From: Nitzschia sp. DOCU1
Taxonomy: Eukaryota > Bacillariophyta > Bacillariophyceae > Bacillariales > Bacillariaceae
Direction of reading: 5' to 3'
Assembly (NCBI GenBank): GCA_951394045.1
Contig: OX595985.1
Location: forward strand, 3,100,001 to 3,164,000
Length of the DNA stretch: 64,000 nucleotides
The notes beneath the pieces are model-generated. The model searched no databases, was not told the origin of the DNA, and saw only the letters and a program-made list of their open reading frames with translations. Below are positions 40,038 to 51,528 of the stretch, one piece after another; positions within the stretch are counted from its first letter, which is position 1, and each line of letters starts with the position of its first letter. A program made the position numbers and the translations under genes.

Positions 40038-42005
40038 ATGGTAACCCAGACCAGAACGGGAGTCATTGTCGCGGCATCCACCACGGCAAACGCACCAGCC
40101 GCTGCTCCGGCGGCTGCTCCGACTGCTGCTCCAGCTGCCCCCCCTGCAGCGGGTGGTGGCGGCGGTGGCGGCGGTGGTGGTGGGCCTCCTGGTGGCGGTG
40201 GCGGTGGTGGAGGTGGACCTCCTCCAGCTAATCCAGTCCAGAATCCTCCTCCAGTCCCTCCACAACGAATCCTTCTCACTCCATGGGATGGAGAAATCGA
40301 CTTGACTACTCGTCATGGTCAAAGAATGTGGGAGGAAGGAATTGAGGCAATGGATAGAAAATTCACGGGAACTGCGAAGGATCTTCCCCGTTTCATGGGT
40401 GATCTCAAAGTGCGCGTTCTCAAGTGCCGCTACAACTACATCGTTCGTTTCGGCAATCTGAGCCTCTTGTCCGACCATGGACAGATTCCATTGACCACTG
40501 TTCGAGATGCTCGTGACGCCTACAAGGCTAAAGGCGCCCCCGCAACCTTGGCGGAGGCACAAGAGGGAATTCATCGTCTGATGATGTTCCACTTTCTTTA
40601 CGATTCGTTGGAAAATTACCCTCTCAAGAAGATTCAAAATCAACTGGACGACATTAATGAGGATGGCCCTATGTTGTTAAAGGTCATTCTGAAGTCGACT
40701 TTTACTGCTACAAATGCGACCACGTTCTCGATCAAAGAAAAACTCTTCAATTTGGATATGAAGAGGTACAAGCACAACGTTCAAGCCTTGAATCAGGACG
40801 TTCGTGAAAAAATGGTCGATCTCGTCGCGGCAGGTCACAGAGCCGACGATACCGAGCTCGTGATCAATTTGTTTCGTGCCTACAATACAAGCACAAACGA
40901 GGACTTCAAGACAGCTGTGGCTTTCTGGCGTAATCAGTGGGAAACTAACGAGTTCACAGATCCTGAAGTTCTCATGGAAAAGGCTGATGAGAAGTACACT
41001 TCGCTCCGCGACTTTGGGTCCTGGGGAAAGAAGTCAGCAAAAGACGAGCAAATTGTTGCTTTGACCTCGCAGATCAAATCCCTCAAAGATGGTGCCCCTT
41101 CGAAGCAAAAGAAGGGCACCGGTGGTAGCAACAAGGGGCCTAGCGACACGGAACATAAACTCTCGTGGAAAAAGGATCGCTCTCTCTCCACTACTCAGGA
41201 GCTGGAGCGAAATGATAAGACTTATAAATGGTGCACTGGACCTGGACACGGTGGTACCGCAATGTGGGTACTCCACGACCCTGGAACTTGCAAAGACTAT
41301 GGTAAAGAAAAGAAATCCAAGTCGAACAAGGTCACTTTCAAGGAAAATGGCGACCACCCTGGCGCAACCGGATACTCTCCAAGCGATTATGCAGGCAGAG
41401 CAATTCCAATGCAGGTTCCTTTCGAGCCTACCGTTCCGGCAGCCGAAGAGTTGACTCAAGACGACAATTTCCCAATTCCTGATGACGAGGGGGACGATGC
41501 CACAAACGAAGATCAAGATTTGGCCCTCGATGAATTCAGCGATGAACAGCCTAATCAAGAAACTCCAAATCCCATGCAAGAGCAAGAGGGAGCAATTCAG
41601 TCTCCGTTCTTTGCCGATGAACCGATTAGAACAACGAGAAGTGGCCGGGTAATCCAACGAACTCGCCGGCTTTCAGAGTCCGAGTTATTACCAAGACTTC
41701 GTTCTCTGGTCTCCATTGCTCATCACGTGACCAATGTGCTGTCTCGCTTGGACGACAATAGCCTCAACGAGTTGACAAAGTTTGTCGCCTTTCCTGCAAG
41801 TCTGGCAGATAGCGACACGATGTACCTCAAGGAAGCGATGCGGCAACCAGACAAAGATAAGTTTCTGGAAGCCATGGTCAAGGAAATTGATGATCATACT
41901 CGTCGTGGACATTGGAGGGTGATGACTAAAGTAAAGGTTACAATTATAGGCCAATCATGGCAATTTGGTCCTTTAAACGCAAGCGCAATCCATTCGGCGA
42001 AATAA
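40038..42005 (+). CDS. gag: copia IV unit 4: Gag fused in frame to the pre-RT linker
   Basis: Residues 1 to about 452 are Gag as in units 1-3, including the knuckle, up to HPGATGY. There the sequence jumps in frame to SPSDYAGRAIPMQV and an acidic linker with TTRSGRVIQRTRR and EAMVKEIDDHTRRGHW, the region that precedes copia RT. Protease, integrase and the gag TGA are thus deleted. A shift near 41935-41950 takes RT out of this frame (the tail after RVMTK is off-frame, stop at 42005). The protein could still be made as a Gag variant with a long acidic tail. Confidence 0.85.
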   Translation: MVTQTRTGVIVAASTTANAPAAAPAAAPTAAPAAPPAAGGGGGGGGGGGPPGGGGGGGGGPPPANPVQNPPPVPPQRILLTPWDGEIDLTTRHGQRMWEEGIEAMDRKFTGTAKDLPRFMGDLKVRVLKCRYNYIVRFGNLSLLSDHGQIPLTTVRDARDAYKAKGAPATLAEAQEGIHRLMMFHFLYDSLENYPLKKIQNQLDDINEDGPMLLKVILKSTFTATNATTFSIKEKLFNLDMKRYKHNVQALNQDVREKMVDLVAAGHRADDTELVINLFRAYNTSTNEDFKTAVAFWRNQWETNEFTDPEVLMEKADEKYTSLRDFGSWGKKSAKDEQIVALTSQIKSLKDGAPSKQKKGTGGSNKGPSDTEHKLSWKKDRSLSTTQELERNDKTYKWCTGPGHGGTAMWVLHDPGTCKDYGKEKKSKSNKVTFKENGDHPGATGYSPSDYAGRAIPMQVPFEPTVPAAEELTQDDNFPIPDDEGDDATNEDQDLALDEFSDEQPNQETPNPMQEQEGAIQSPFFADEPIRTTRSGRVIQRTRRLSESELLPRLRSLVSIAHHVTNVLSRLDDNSLNELTKFVAFPASLADSDTMYLKEAMRQPDKDKFLEAMVKEIDDHTRRGHWRVMTKVKVTIIGQSWQFGPLNASAIHSAK

Positions 42006-42205
42006 CCAAGTACAAGGCTCGCCTCTGTTGCCACGGAGGCCAAACCATCAAAGGCGTTCACTACGATGAATCGTTCTCTCCTGTAGTCGCTTGGTCAACT
42101 GTGCGACTAATGCTTACACTTTCGGAAGTCTATGGATGGCATGCTCGGCAGATTGATTTTGTTCTCGCTTTCCCGCAGGCAAAAGTTAAAACGGACATTT
42201 ACAAG
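41957..42205 (+). pseudogene. pol: copia IV RT N-terminal fragment
   Basis: AIWSFKRKRNPFGE, YKARLCCHGGQ, SPVVAWSTVRLML and RQIDFVLAFPQAKV are the first conserved copia RT blocks. Homology ends near TDIYK; the following sequence is unrelated, so the palm with the catalytic aspartates is missing. Confidence 0.85.
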
Positions 42206-42626
42206 TGGGAATGTCGTACTGGTTGGCTAGATGGTGTTGTGTGGTTTCTTGGCATTCTTCTCCATTCTTGGTGTGGTTATCATCTTCTTCCTCAGATAAG
42301 TCGGCCAGCACTTTGTCAGTATTCAGCAAAGTCAGGAGCGTGGTGGGGTCAATGGGAGTGGCGTTGTCATCTGAGACTGCCAGCAGTACAGGATCATTGC
42401 AAGGAGAGCATTCGGGAGCATTCACTGTATCTGCTGCAACCAAATTCAAGCTTGAAACACAAATTTGACCATGGCGGCGAGCAATCTTGGATAACCCTGT
42501 TTCGTAGGCAGATGGAATACCATATCGCCATTTGCGTATGGTCATGGTTGAGTGATGGCAGAGGTATAAAATAGAGTGCCAAGACAATAGGTAAGCAAGA
42601 ATGATTGCCCAAAGGAAAGAGGACAT
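42206..42626 (-). CDS. unknown ORF fragment facing away from the two-exon gene
   Basis: A minus-strand frame beginning at 42626 and running into the copia IV junction. From the internal methionine (about 42543) it reads MTIRKWRYGIPSAYETGLSK, then a cysteine pair (PECSPC) and an acidic stretch (LSEEEDD). I recognise no family. It could be a truncated exon of a host gene or of an unrecognised element; the first ~28 residues are hydrophobic. Low confidence that it is coding. Confidence 0.3.
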
Positions 42627-42980
42627 ATTGGCTTACAACTTTGTTCCACCTCGTGCCAGTTTACCAGGAGGTTTAGAAATTTAACCTGCCTACGTAGAAA
42701 TGGAGGGGAGGGATGGTACAATTGGAATTTGAACAGATAGGCAGCAATTGGGCTCCAAGAGTTTGACGAGTGGGGCTGGGGTCTTGTGGCATTGGGTTGC
42801 TGATGGTGGGATGGATTCAAAACTATACATCAAGGAAAAATGTATTGGGAAGGCTGGCGTGAAAATTGAGGAGCGGGAATGGGTGTGATGGGGGGCAGGC
42901 GCGTGTGAACGGAAAAAAGTAATTTGAATCGAGATTGCAAGTCAAATTTGCATGAGCAGGTTCTCGACATAAATTGAAAA
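42627..42980. other. intergenic spacer between divergent ORFs
   Basis: No gene seen. G-rich purine tracts (GGAGGGGAGGGATGG near 42700; GGGGGGCAGGCGCG near 42890) may be regulatory; no clear TATA box. Confidence 0.4.
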
Positions 42981-44244
42981 ATGAATGAAAACAATCCAAA
43001 TCAACAACTGGAAGTGCAAGATGCCGACGTTGCCATCCTGAAGACGTGGGTAAGAGAAGAGCTCTTTGATGAAGTGAAAATTGTGTACAATGCTAGTGAA
43101 TTGGAGGTTGAAAAAGATTTGTATTGGATGTTCATCAAAGCGAGCAAGGACAAATTGCTGGGTTTGAAAGGATTGCCTGGTGAAGCAAACAAACAGCTGT
43201 GGAAAATGTATGTCAACATGTTGTGGAGAGAGGCAAACAAACCAAAGGTCAACCTGGTGACAGATGGTATCTCTACCCGTAGGAGCACAGTGTATACAGC
43301 AATGTCAAATAAGTTTTCAGGTGAGAAGAGTATGAGGAGTGTGAGATTGCATGATTGAGGGAAAACTAATCAGTCTATTGGAATAACATGAGGTAGAATT
43401 AGCAGATTTTTGTGCTTCAAACAATACAGTCTTTCCTTCCCTTGGAGCTCTCACAGATGGACCAAAACTGCCAACCATCTACTTTGTCTTCTATGATTGC
43501 TTTGTCAAAGCTTGCGTTGGGGAATCCAAATGGAAGTCCCTGTGCTTGGATGAAAGCACTGACTGGAAGCCTCTGGTTCCATTGACAGAAGAGGCATTTG
43601 CTACTGTTGCTCTTCGCAACAACTACTTTGCTTGGTTGCTGGAAGCAAAGGAAAAGTTGAAGGGCAATCTGGTAACAGACTACGACAAGCCTTCTCTAAT
43701 CAAGAACAAGAAAAACATCAATGTTACTTTCGTGAAGCGTGAATTTGATGTCTTGGAAAACATGTACCCTGACCATGAGGACAAGCCTATAGTGGTGTTC
43801 AAGGAAGGGGACGCTCTTTTCCCTGACATGCAGAAAGCCACTGCTGAGGCTCTGAAAGATCTGCGAGATTCCATTTCCCAAGATGAACGCACTAACTACA
43901 CTGAAGTACTCGAGGCCCTTGGGGCAGCAAACACCACGGATGACACCAAGGAAAGGATTGCAAAAAGGAGGAAGGTAATCAAGGGGTTGCGTCGTTATAC
44001 CACCCCAAAGGATGGAGAGGCAAAGTTCAAGGGATGGTCTCCAAGGGCAGCAACAGATATGGTATGGTTGCGTACCATGCTGAAGAAATGTGAAGGTAAT
44101 ATGGCACTGTTTGGTCAAGCATATCGTCAGGTTTACAGAGAAAGGAATGAGCCTAATAGAAGAGAGGAAAAGAAAGATGGAAAAGTCCCCGAAGAGACTG
44201 TGAAGGAATTGTGGGGGATTGTTGTTGAACGGGTAGAAGTCTAA
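42981..44244 (+). CDS. two-exon gene of unknown function, 392 codons after splicing
   Basis: Exon 1 is 42981-43320 and exon 2 is 43406-44244; together 1179 bases, a clean multiple of three ending in TAA. The joint reads SDFCASNN. Before the next methionine exon 2 keeps an open, protein-like stretch (PTIYFVFYDCFVKACVG), which supports the splice. The predicted protein is soluble and lysine/glutamate-rich, with tryptophans at regular places (WKSLCLDESTDWKP, WSPRAATDMVWL) and a basic C-terminus. I recognise no domain. Codon choice looks plainer and more AG-rich than in the surrounding retroelements. It could be a host gene, a captured gene or a protein of an unrecognised DNA transposon; only one copy is in the window. 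Confidence 0.65.
43321..43405 (+). other. spliceosomal intron, 85 bp
   Basis: Starts GTGAGAAG and ends TTAGCAG, with a CTAAT branch-like motif about 35 bases before the acceptor. It has in-frame stops, so it must be removed to join the exons. Confidence 0.75.
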
Positions 44245-44590
44245 TCTCTAATGGTAAATTGGTTTTATATGGACATTAACTGCTAGTCTCCTCTTTTAGT
44301 CCCTTGGAATACAATTGTTATGATGGCATTGGATAGAGTATATAGTGCATTGCTGTTACTCAGAAAGTATGGTTGGTGGTATGAAGATTCGTATGTTGAG
44401 ATTTGAAGTGTTGGGTTGGGTTTTGAACTGACAGTGGCCGGCTTGTCCGACTGCATGTGGGAGATTCTTAAATTGGTATCTGGTCCCATATATTCTAAAT
44501 TTGGGTCAGTAAACTGATCTTAACCTCTATATAAACTGTGAGACCAGTTTAATAAATTGATGCGTATGAATGGGGCAACCAATATAGGAC
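44245..44590. other. spacer and possible LINE 3' untranslated region
   Basis: No gene. It lies after the two-exon gene on the plus strand and after the LINE C-terminal stop on the minus strand. No poly(A) or TTTTAG tail is visible, so the LINE 3' end is not defined. Confidence 0.4.
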
Positions 44591-45470
44591 CTAGCTCCGA
44601 GTGGTCAGCCAGGGGCCTAGATGAAGATTAGCGATCCAAAGGTTTCCCGTGTTGGTGTGAGATTGTTGGCCAGTATCTACAAGATAATCCTGTTGAAGAG
44701 TGGACCAGAGGGAAGAAACGTGGCCCCGAAGAAAGGCGTACCATCCAATATTGGTCTGTTCCTTAATCAGAGATTGGACAGATGGATGAAAGTCCTCGAT
44801 AATGATGGGTTGGCAGGACAGGTAGCGGAACAAGCATGTCATAGCAGCATCTTTCAGGGCTTCTCGGGTATGCATAGAATCGCATCGATCTCGGACCGCA
44901 GTCATGAACTCCTTGCGCCAAGATTGTCGGGCAGGATGTGGGCATTGAAGAATATGTTCGAAGGTCTCGTTGGGAGCACCGCACCGGAGACAGTCGCTGC
45001 AGATGCTTGGATCGTAGCGAGCCCCGAACAGCGTTGGTCGGCAGTAAATCATGTACAAATTTGGTGACCCACGTGGATCGATGTTGGAATCGGCGGCAAA
45101 GGACAGGTAGAATACTCCAGTCAACGTACGCGCAGGTGCGCCGGGACCAATTGTAGCGTTCTTCAATTTTTCTTTGAAGAGCCGGGTATGTAGCTGCTTG
45201 ACGTATGGCGGAACGCACATGGGATGTGACACATCTCCCACTCAAATATAGTTGGGCACGGGTGGATGGGAGGCGGGGAACACAAGGCCGCTCCTCCGAG
45301 TGAAACAAATTATATTCCCCAGCAAGTCGATCAGCTTCAACATTTGCCTGAGCTTCCAAATCCAACGTAGTATAAGGGGCGCTAGAATCTTGGTGACCTT
45401 TCACATGTTCGTAAATATGGGCACCAGGAATACGCTTTCTTGTCTGGTGAATGAGCCAATGTTGAGTTAG
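44591..45470 (-). pseudogene. LINE-2 ORF2 C-terminus: RNase H end and knuckle
   Basis: Two overlapping frames. The first (about 45470-45030) carries HVKGHQDSS and EADRLAGEY, the last RNase H motifs. The second (45241-44591) carries CLRCGAPNETFEHILQCP, a Cx2C...HxxxC knuckle of the kind found at the C-terminus of several LINE families, and ends in TAG at 44591. The frames join at a shift near 45030. Confidence 0.8.
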
Positions 45471-48243
45471 GGTATGGTTGTTCGTAAGTCATCCGATCTT
45501 GTAGCCTCCGAAGCATGCCCACGTTATCCGAGCACCATTTGAGTTTCCAGGGGTAATCACATGCGTGGCAAAAATATAGTAGGTGATAAAGAAGTAGTGA
45601 TCCTGCAAGTTGGCCATATGTTTCTGCACGGTGGGATGATTCCGGACCGTATACCGGGCCAGAGCATCGTGCCAGGGTTGTGTTGTGTATATCCACCAAG
45701 GTTAATCCGTAGGCCATGGAATGGTTCTTTCCCGCCCCATCTGATACCACCACTGCGTGCCACTCAGAGTCGTCTGGTGCGGATTGTAAGCGCTCGATAA
45801 TTTCAAAAGGTTCAAATTCCAGGGATACGTCCCGCAGGAGTACACGCTCCCATAATGGCAACTGCACCACATATTCTTCGAAAATTTCCGGAATGGAGAC
45901 CGGCTGGATTGGTTTCTCAGATGCCAGAAGAGGGGGGATAGATACGCAAGAGAAATCATTAGGTACCACTGGGGTAACAGATGTTGGGATAACGCTGTCA
46001 TCGGGTTGCCAGTTATGCACAGGAGACGGATTGGAAAAGAGACCCTCACGGTCTTTCGCCAGTTGCAGCCATGACCCATCACGTGTACGGAGGAACAAGA
46101 AGGGATATCGTTTGTGAGCATAGGCCGACCAAATGCAGTGTAGTTCTGACGCTGGCAGCAGCCATTCCCCAAGTGGATTCGTCAGAATGCCATTGCTCGT
46201 CCCAAATAGCATGAGGGCGCGGCGCCAAAGAAGCCACTGCCGAAAGCCAGGATTAGCTTGCATGGCTGGGAGATCCCGGGAGGACCCATTGCGCGATCGT
46301 TCACCTCGAAGGACACGTGGATCGATGCGAAAGCCATCAAGCGTTGTGATATCGGAGAGCATTACGACTCGGAGATATAGGCGGCAATAGTTCAGTTCGC
46401 ATAGTTCTTGTCTCGTAAATTGTTTACTTGCGATAAAAATATCCATCAGGTGACAGTCACCAGATCGTTGATGAGGTATAATAAACGTTTCATCGAGTTC
46501 CAGGGAGCCGTTGATAGATCGTAGAAAATCGCGGAGAGACGGGAGCCATCGCGCTTCTAGATGTGGCAAATCAATACATGGAGCTTCCAAAATAGGCGTG
46601 CCGATGCCGGCTTGACTTTGGCACCAAGCCAAATCGATCCGAAGCATTCTGCTAACATCGGAGTCCGTGCGCCAAAATTTAAGAAAGTGTTGCAGCTGGC
46701 CCTCGCCTTGCAGGACGGACAATGGAACGAATTCGCCTCCCGCGAGGGAGTAGGGGCCATGGAGGACAACACGGGATGTGTTACGGTTGAACCCGCTCTT
46801 GGAGTAAATAATAGGCATGAACTGAGACTCGGCAGCGTCTAGTTGGTCAGCAGGAAAGAAACTCTGGGGTAAAGGATATTGTATGGACGGGGCAACGATA
46901 GAGTGGTAGAAGCGGCTAGCCAATTTTCCTTCAATTGGGGAAGTAGCCAGCAATCCAGCTAGCCTTTTGCCTTTCGCAATAATTTGGTGTAATTGAGTGC
47001 GGTTGTTACCAGCCGGGGCTTTGAAATGGCCCAAGGTTTTGTGGGGATCAAAGGCGGACTTTGCTGGGATCGGAACTTCGTCCCCCGTGGTGGAATCACG
47101 AAGGAGTATAGGGTCTGGCGGGATGCCCCCAACCGGGTGCGGGCAGCCAGTCGAATCGAATTGAAAGGGGAGAATATGATAAGAACACTTCACCAGTTCA
47201 AGCAGTCCTCCTGACGACCACAAGAGGTCGTTCCAGAGTTGGGCATCTCGTTGGGCTGCGACAGACAAGACGGATATAGTAGGTTGAGGATCAGATAGAA
47301 AATCGTTAGTCTGGCTGGTGGAGTCGTCTACAAAGCCGACCATAGAAAAATGAACCGTAATAGAGCCATCTGGAGAATGAAATGTAGCACCATGGGCCAA
47401 CTCTTCGTGCACCTCGAAGAGAACCGAACTGATAAAACACCAGATTACCGGTGAATTGCCGCTGCCTTGACCTGTACCGTGAAGTGGAAATGCGATACAA
47501 TGCGAGTAGTGTCGTGCAGAGACACCCAATGCAGTTTTCAAGTGGAAACGAGCCTCTTCCAATGTAGATGCATTTACCCACACAACGTGACCATTCTGAC
47601 CAAAACGACGGGATACCAAAGAAGCCAAGGCCACGATGATGCGGTCATAACATGAGGCAGCATCGTTATCAAAATTCAAGAGAATACGCCGGGCTGCATA
47701 TGAAATGTCATTTTTCAATTCTTCAAGCAGGGTCAGAGTTGTTGCATCGTGCCCAGGCCTTCCGCCATGTTGGCCGCGATGAGTCAAGTGTAATTGGTCA
47801 GCATGGAGGAGAAGACGGCGGTATTTCACACTGAGGAGTAAATTATAATCTGCCTCATAGATATGGATAACACGGAGACGATGGATCGTGAAGTTTCCCG
47901 GCTCTTTGAAGATCATAACATTCGTGACGTCTTTCCATCGGTTGAGCACATACTTGCGGCCAGTGCAATAATTTAGCACCTGAAGATGGAGAGAAGCAAT
48001 CCGGTTTTGTAGGGATGCGTAGAACTCATACTCGGGGTCCTCCCCATGAGGAGAGTGACGAGCAGTCAAAATCTTGTAGTTTCCCAGGTGGCGTCCGGAA
48101 GGGGATGTCGTTGTATGTTCCGCCCATACTTTGATTTTCCCTAGAAATTCCTCCATCGTTAACTCAGATGGAATGGAATTCAGTGGAGAGACTGCCTTGC
48201 ATTTCCTGAGCATCAATTTTGTGACATCGTCAACTTCTTCCAA
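45382..48243 (-). pseudogene. LINE-2 ORF2 middle: RT and RNase H
   Basis: 953-residue frame. RT motifs: GGRPGHDATTL, FDNDAASCYDRI (palm A, about 191-202), GTGQGSGNSP (256-265) and FVDDSTS (304-307, catalytic). RNase H starts near residue 832: SDGAGKN, HRAETYG and CSDNVG give three acidic residues. The frame goes off at the end (tail after THQ-like text is out of frame, stop at 45382). It lacks the endonuclease, which is in the neighbouring frame. Confidence 0.88.
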
Positions 48244-49877
48244 AGTGTCGAAATCGAACCAGCCTCGTTGTCAGCGGGCCAACCTAAAACGTGAGATAAG
48301 GGAGCAACTGTAAGCGGGGTACCTTCTGCTTGGCCAAAATGTAGTCTGTTACGGAGTTGGAGGTAGTATTCTATTTCATCCGGTGTGGACACCGTGCGCC
48401 ATTTGGACGCTGATTTTGGGTCTGACAGTTGTTGTACATGCTCGATCGGGGTGTTTGGGGAGGGCCAGTCATCCGGTATTTCCAATTTGGTAACGCTCGA
48501 TGATGCGTTAGCGTTGCGTATGGCGCGGAACGTAGTGAACATTTGACGGGTCTTCTCGTTCTGACGTATGGTGCGCAGAATCGTTTCGCGGTCTTTCTTT
48601 CCAGATTTAGCGGCAGCATCGATTGCGGCTTGTTGCTCATCCGTGCGAGTTTTTCGTGAGTTTTCTTCCAGAAACAATAAATCGGTTTGGGCAGCAGTGA
48701 GCTCGCGACGGATATCATGGACAGAATCCACTGTCGGAAGCGCGATGCCGTAATTCTCCAGGGAGTCGACGATAGAATCCACAGTGATCTTCTTGATGCC
48801 GGTCGATTTTTCTTTAAGAGCAGAGTGAAGGCGGTCCAGACCATTGACTTTCAACCGGGCTTTCGCCAACTTATGAGAAAACCATGGTTTAGGTCGAGGG
48901 CGGCAGCGAGTGTTGGAGAGACGACATGCCTCCCCTATATCGCGATCAATGGCTTCGATGGCAAGGGAATCTAGTTCCACTCGTTCGGCAAGATTTTGCA
49001 TGCGTTCGTAGAGATTTTGGCTGGTGGCGAATGCGTTGAAGTGGTGCAAGGCCCGGCGTACGCATTGCCAGTCTCTAGAGTTTATGCCACGGGGCTCTTC
49101 AGTGGAAAGGTCGGCATGCTTACCGCCGAACAGCTGGACCGTGTCGAAATCCACGTACATACCTCGGTGGTCCGAATTAGCTGTCGTAGCCTTGAAGGGA
49201 AAGTAACCAATACGCCGAACGCAGGATGACAGTCGTGGAGACATCAAAATAAAATCGATGCGTTTGGAACCAGAGAGATGTGTTGACGGTGGAGTCTGAT
49301 GTGGGAAACGTTGGGAGAAGACGTCTACCAAGCCGCATGTTGCAGCTAAGCTGAGCATGCCCGATTTAGAGTCATCCAGTGCCTCGTTAAAGTCGCCTCC
49401 AAGGACAACTTCATGTTGCTGTTTTTGTAAATCTTTGATGAAGGTTTGTAGGTCGTGGCGGAAGTGATATCTTGGCGTGCCCACGAGACGGCGTTGTTGT
49501 CGGAGCAGGGACTCTTGTTGGTGCCAAGTGGCAAACCCAGTTTTTGCTTCCGGTTTACATGGCTGGTAAGCAGTAATTACCGTGACAAGGCGACTGCCTT
49601 TACCTTCAAATGTTTGGAATGTCCATCTTCCCAGCGGATCTGACCCAGATTGCTTCCATCTTCCCCATATATTGCCGAAACAGCATGACATGGTACTGCC
49701 GGGTTTGGCAGTGCTATTTGCTCGAAGGGAGCTACTTCCGGCGATGACTTTGAATTTGGTTTTCCCGAAAACTCCTTTTGCTTGGTCAAAGAATCGTTGG
49801 CGAACGTGATGTTGTGTCGTGTCGCATTTATGCTCTATCGCCACGGAAATCCGACTGGAGCCGCAGTTGTTCACCAA
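48213..49877 (-). pseudogene. LINE-2 ORF2: APE-type endonuclease
   Basis: Endonuclease that would nick the target strand. Visible motifs: ITAYQPC (about 101), GGDFNEALDD (160-169), RIDFILMSP (206-214) and NSDHRGMY (234-241). These are the catalytic asparagine/aspartate motifs of the exonuclease-endonuclease-phosphatase fold. A long basic linker follows, then LEIPDDWPSP before RT. A one-base shift near 48258 separates it from RT. The N-terminal part of the nuclease is in the preceding frame. Confidence 0.88.
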
Positions 49878-50265
49878 AAATTTCTTTGAGCTCTGCAGAC
49901 TGCCGATATTTGCGAATCCCTTTGATATTTTCCCACGAAAATCGGGTCCAAGTTGTCGGTTTTGGATCCTCCAATATATCTCCTAAAAATTCCTCTTCGT
50001 TGCGGTTCATCTGTACCCGATGGGTCGGGGTTGACTGGGCTTGGAAAATTGGATAGACTGCTGGGGGGTTTATTCTCGGACTGGGATTGGATTGGTTCGT
50101 GGATGTGTAATCGCTATCGTTGTCGCTGTCGTCCTCCTCAACAGTTTCCGCTGCTATGGAGTGTGGGAATGGAGGTAAAATCGGGGTCCGCACGGACGAA
50201 TGATTGTAGGTGGAAGAATCATCGGTAGAAGCATTAGTTGCCCCGGTGGCAACTTTAGTAATCAT
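49828..50265 (-). pseudogene. LINE-2 ORF2 N-terminus, start overlapping ORF1 stop
   Basis: Starts at ATG 50265, whose ATG overlaps the TGA of ORF1 (ATGA, 50262-50265). 145 residues, acidic and serine/proline-rich, ending in FSWENIKGIRKYRQ and EIFGEQL just before the endonuclease. A frameshift near 49850 breaks the link. The overlap suggests termination-reinitiation for ORF2, as known for some insect LINEs. Confidence 0.7.
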
Positions 50266-51485
50266 GATTGTTGTGAGGGATCCGGTGCCTTCGAAGGGGC
50301 GGAGGCGCCGGTGGTCACGAGCTGTTGATCATGCGGGTCGTAAGCCAGGCGGCTGGGTCGTTGGGGAGACATCATCGGAGAGAAAGTTGGGCCTCGCACG
50401 GGCGAGTAGCCATCGCCAGCATCAGGTACTCCAGGGGGTGTCTTACCATAAGGCGTATCGGGAGATCCTCTCTCCATATTTTTCCGCTGAGGGGCAGGAG
50501 TTCCACTCATGCTTTCCCAGTCGATACTTTCGTCAAATGCAGGTAGATTTTGTTGGTCCTCAGGTATCACTGTCGCAATTTCCGAGGTGTCGTCAATAGC
50601 CGTCTGAGTAGTAGAGTGCATGTTGAGATTTTCTTGATTATTGTCCAGCTGTTGGGGCGGGGGAGGTGGATATGCGATCAGATGGGAATGATCAGATGCT
50701 TGTGGACCGTTCCATTGAGAGGGTCTCGGAGCTTGGGCAGAATATCCGTTGGAGTCTTGAGCATAATTAGGGAAATGAGCAGGCGCTGGAGCATAAAGTG
50801 GAGCAGGAGGAAGCATGGGAGCTGGTGGATAACCCATCATGGGCACAGGGGCAAATGGGGGTGGAGACGCCATCATTTGCACAAATTGGCGACTTACTGC
50901 CGACGCCACCGTTTCTGCAAGAAGCTGGGGGTCAAGGACAGGAGCCGGATTCGGAGCAGCTGCAGATTCCATACGATTGGCGATGGCTTCTAGGCTGGAC
51001 ATGACCGAGTTGAGGTTGACAGCAAAGTTTTGCTCAACTTGCGTGATGCGTGTTTCGAAGCCTCGTTTAAGCGATTCAGCCGTCGAACGAGAAGAATCAG
51101 ACATCATCTTGATCAAAATCTGCATAGATTCAATTTGTTCGGAAATCTGAGTAAATCTCGTGTCTGCCGACATAGTCGATGCATTTGAATGGTAGGAATT
51201 TTCGCCTTGACTTCTGATCGACTTTGGAACACTGTTGGCATCGTTGGCCCATTTTCCTTTGGTGGTCTTGGTGTAGCGTTTGTCAGATGCTGCCGCAGAG
51301 ACCGATTTGCCGAGGTCATGGAGCTTAGATACGTTTTGCTGGTGACGTTTAGACTGCGGGTCGGTGCGGCGAACGGGGCCTTGATGATTCGGAGGACTCG
51401 GAACACCGAGTTGGGCGACGATTGTCGGAAGCTTTTCATCGACGAACGCGATTGCTTCATGCATCTTGCTGGTCAGTGCTACCAC
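50262..51485 (-). CDS. LINE-2 ORF1: coiled-coil and proline-rich protein
   Basis: 407 residues; the true start may lie upstream, since the frame is open before the GTG/ATG used here (toward about 51550). A coiled-coil region of about 65 residues (near 105-175, TRFTQISEQIESMQ onward) is followed by a proline/alanine/methionine-rich segment (210-250, PPPFAPVPMMGYPPAP) and a disordered acidic/proline C-terminus. No zinc knuckle or RRM seen. LINE ORF1 proteins bind element RNA as coiled-coil oligomers, and the position directly before ORF2 supports that role. Confidence 0.7.
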   Translation of the reverse strand: MVALTSKMHEAIAFVDEKLPTIVAQLGVPSPPNHQGPVRRTDPQSKRHQQNVSKLHDLGKSVSAAASDKRYTKTTKGKWANDANSVPKSIRSQGENSYHSNASTMSADTRFTQISEQIESMQILIKMMSDSSRSTAESLKRGFETRITQVEQNFAVNLNSVMSSLEAIANRMESAAAPNPAPVLDPQLLAETVASAVSRQFVQMMASPPPFAPVPMMGYPPAPMLPPAPLYAPAPAHFPNYAQDSNGYSAQAPRPSQWNGPQASDHSHLIAYPPPPPQQLDNNQENLNMHSTTQTAIDDTSEIATVIPEDQQNLPAFDESIDWESMSGTPAPQRKNMERGSPDTPYGKTPPGVPDAGDGYSPVRGPTFSPMMSPQRPSRLAYDPHDQQLVTTGASAPSKAPDPSQQS

Positions 51486-51528
51486 TGTCCAGGTACCGTG
51501 GGAATGTCGAGCATACGAGGGCCGGATA

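Noticed and set aside
42206..44590. Possible terminal inverted repeats around the two-exon gene (TACTGGTTGGC versus TATTGGTTGCC)
   Set aside because: Only a short imperfect match at ill-defined borders and no target duplication; likely chance.
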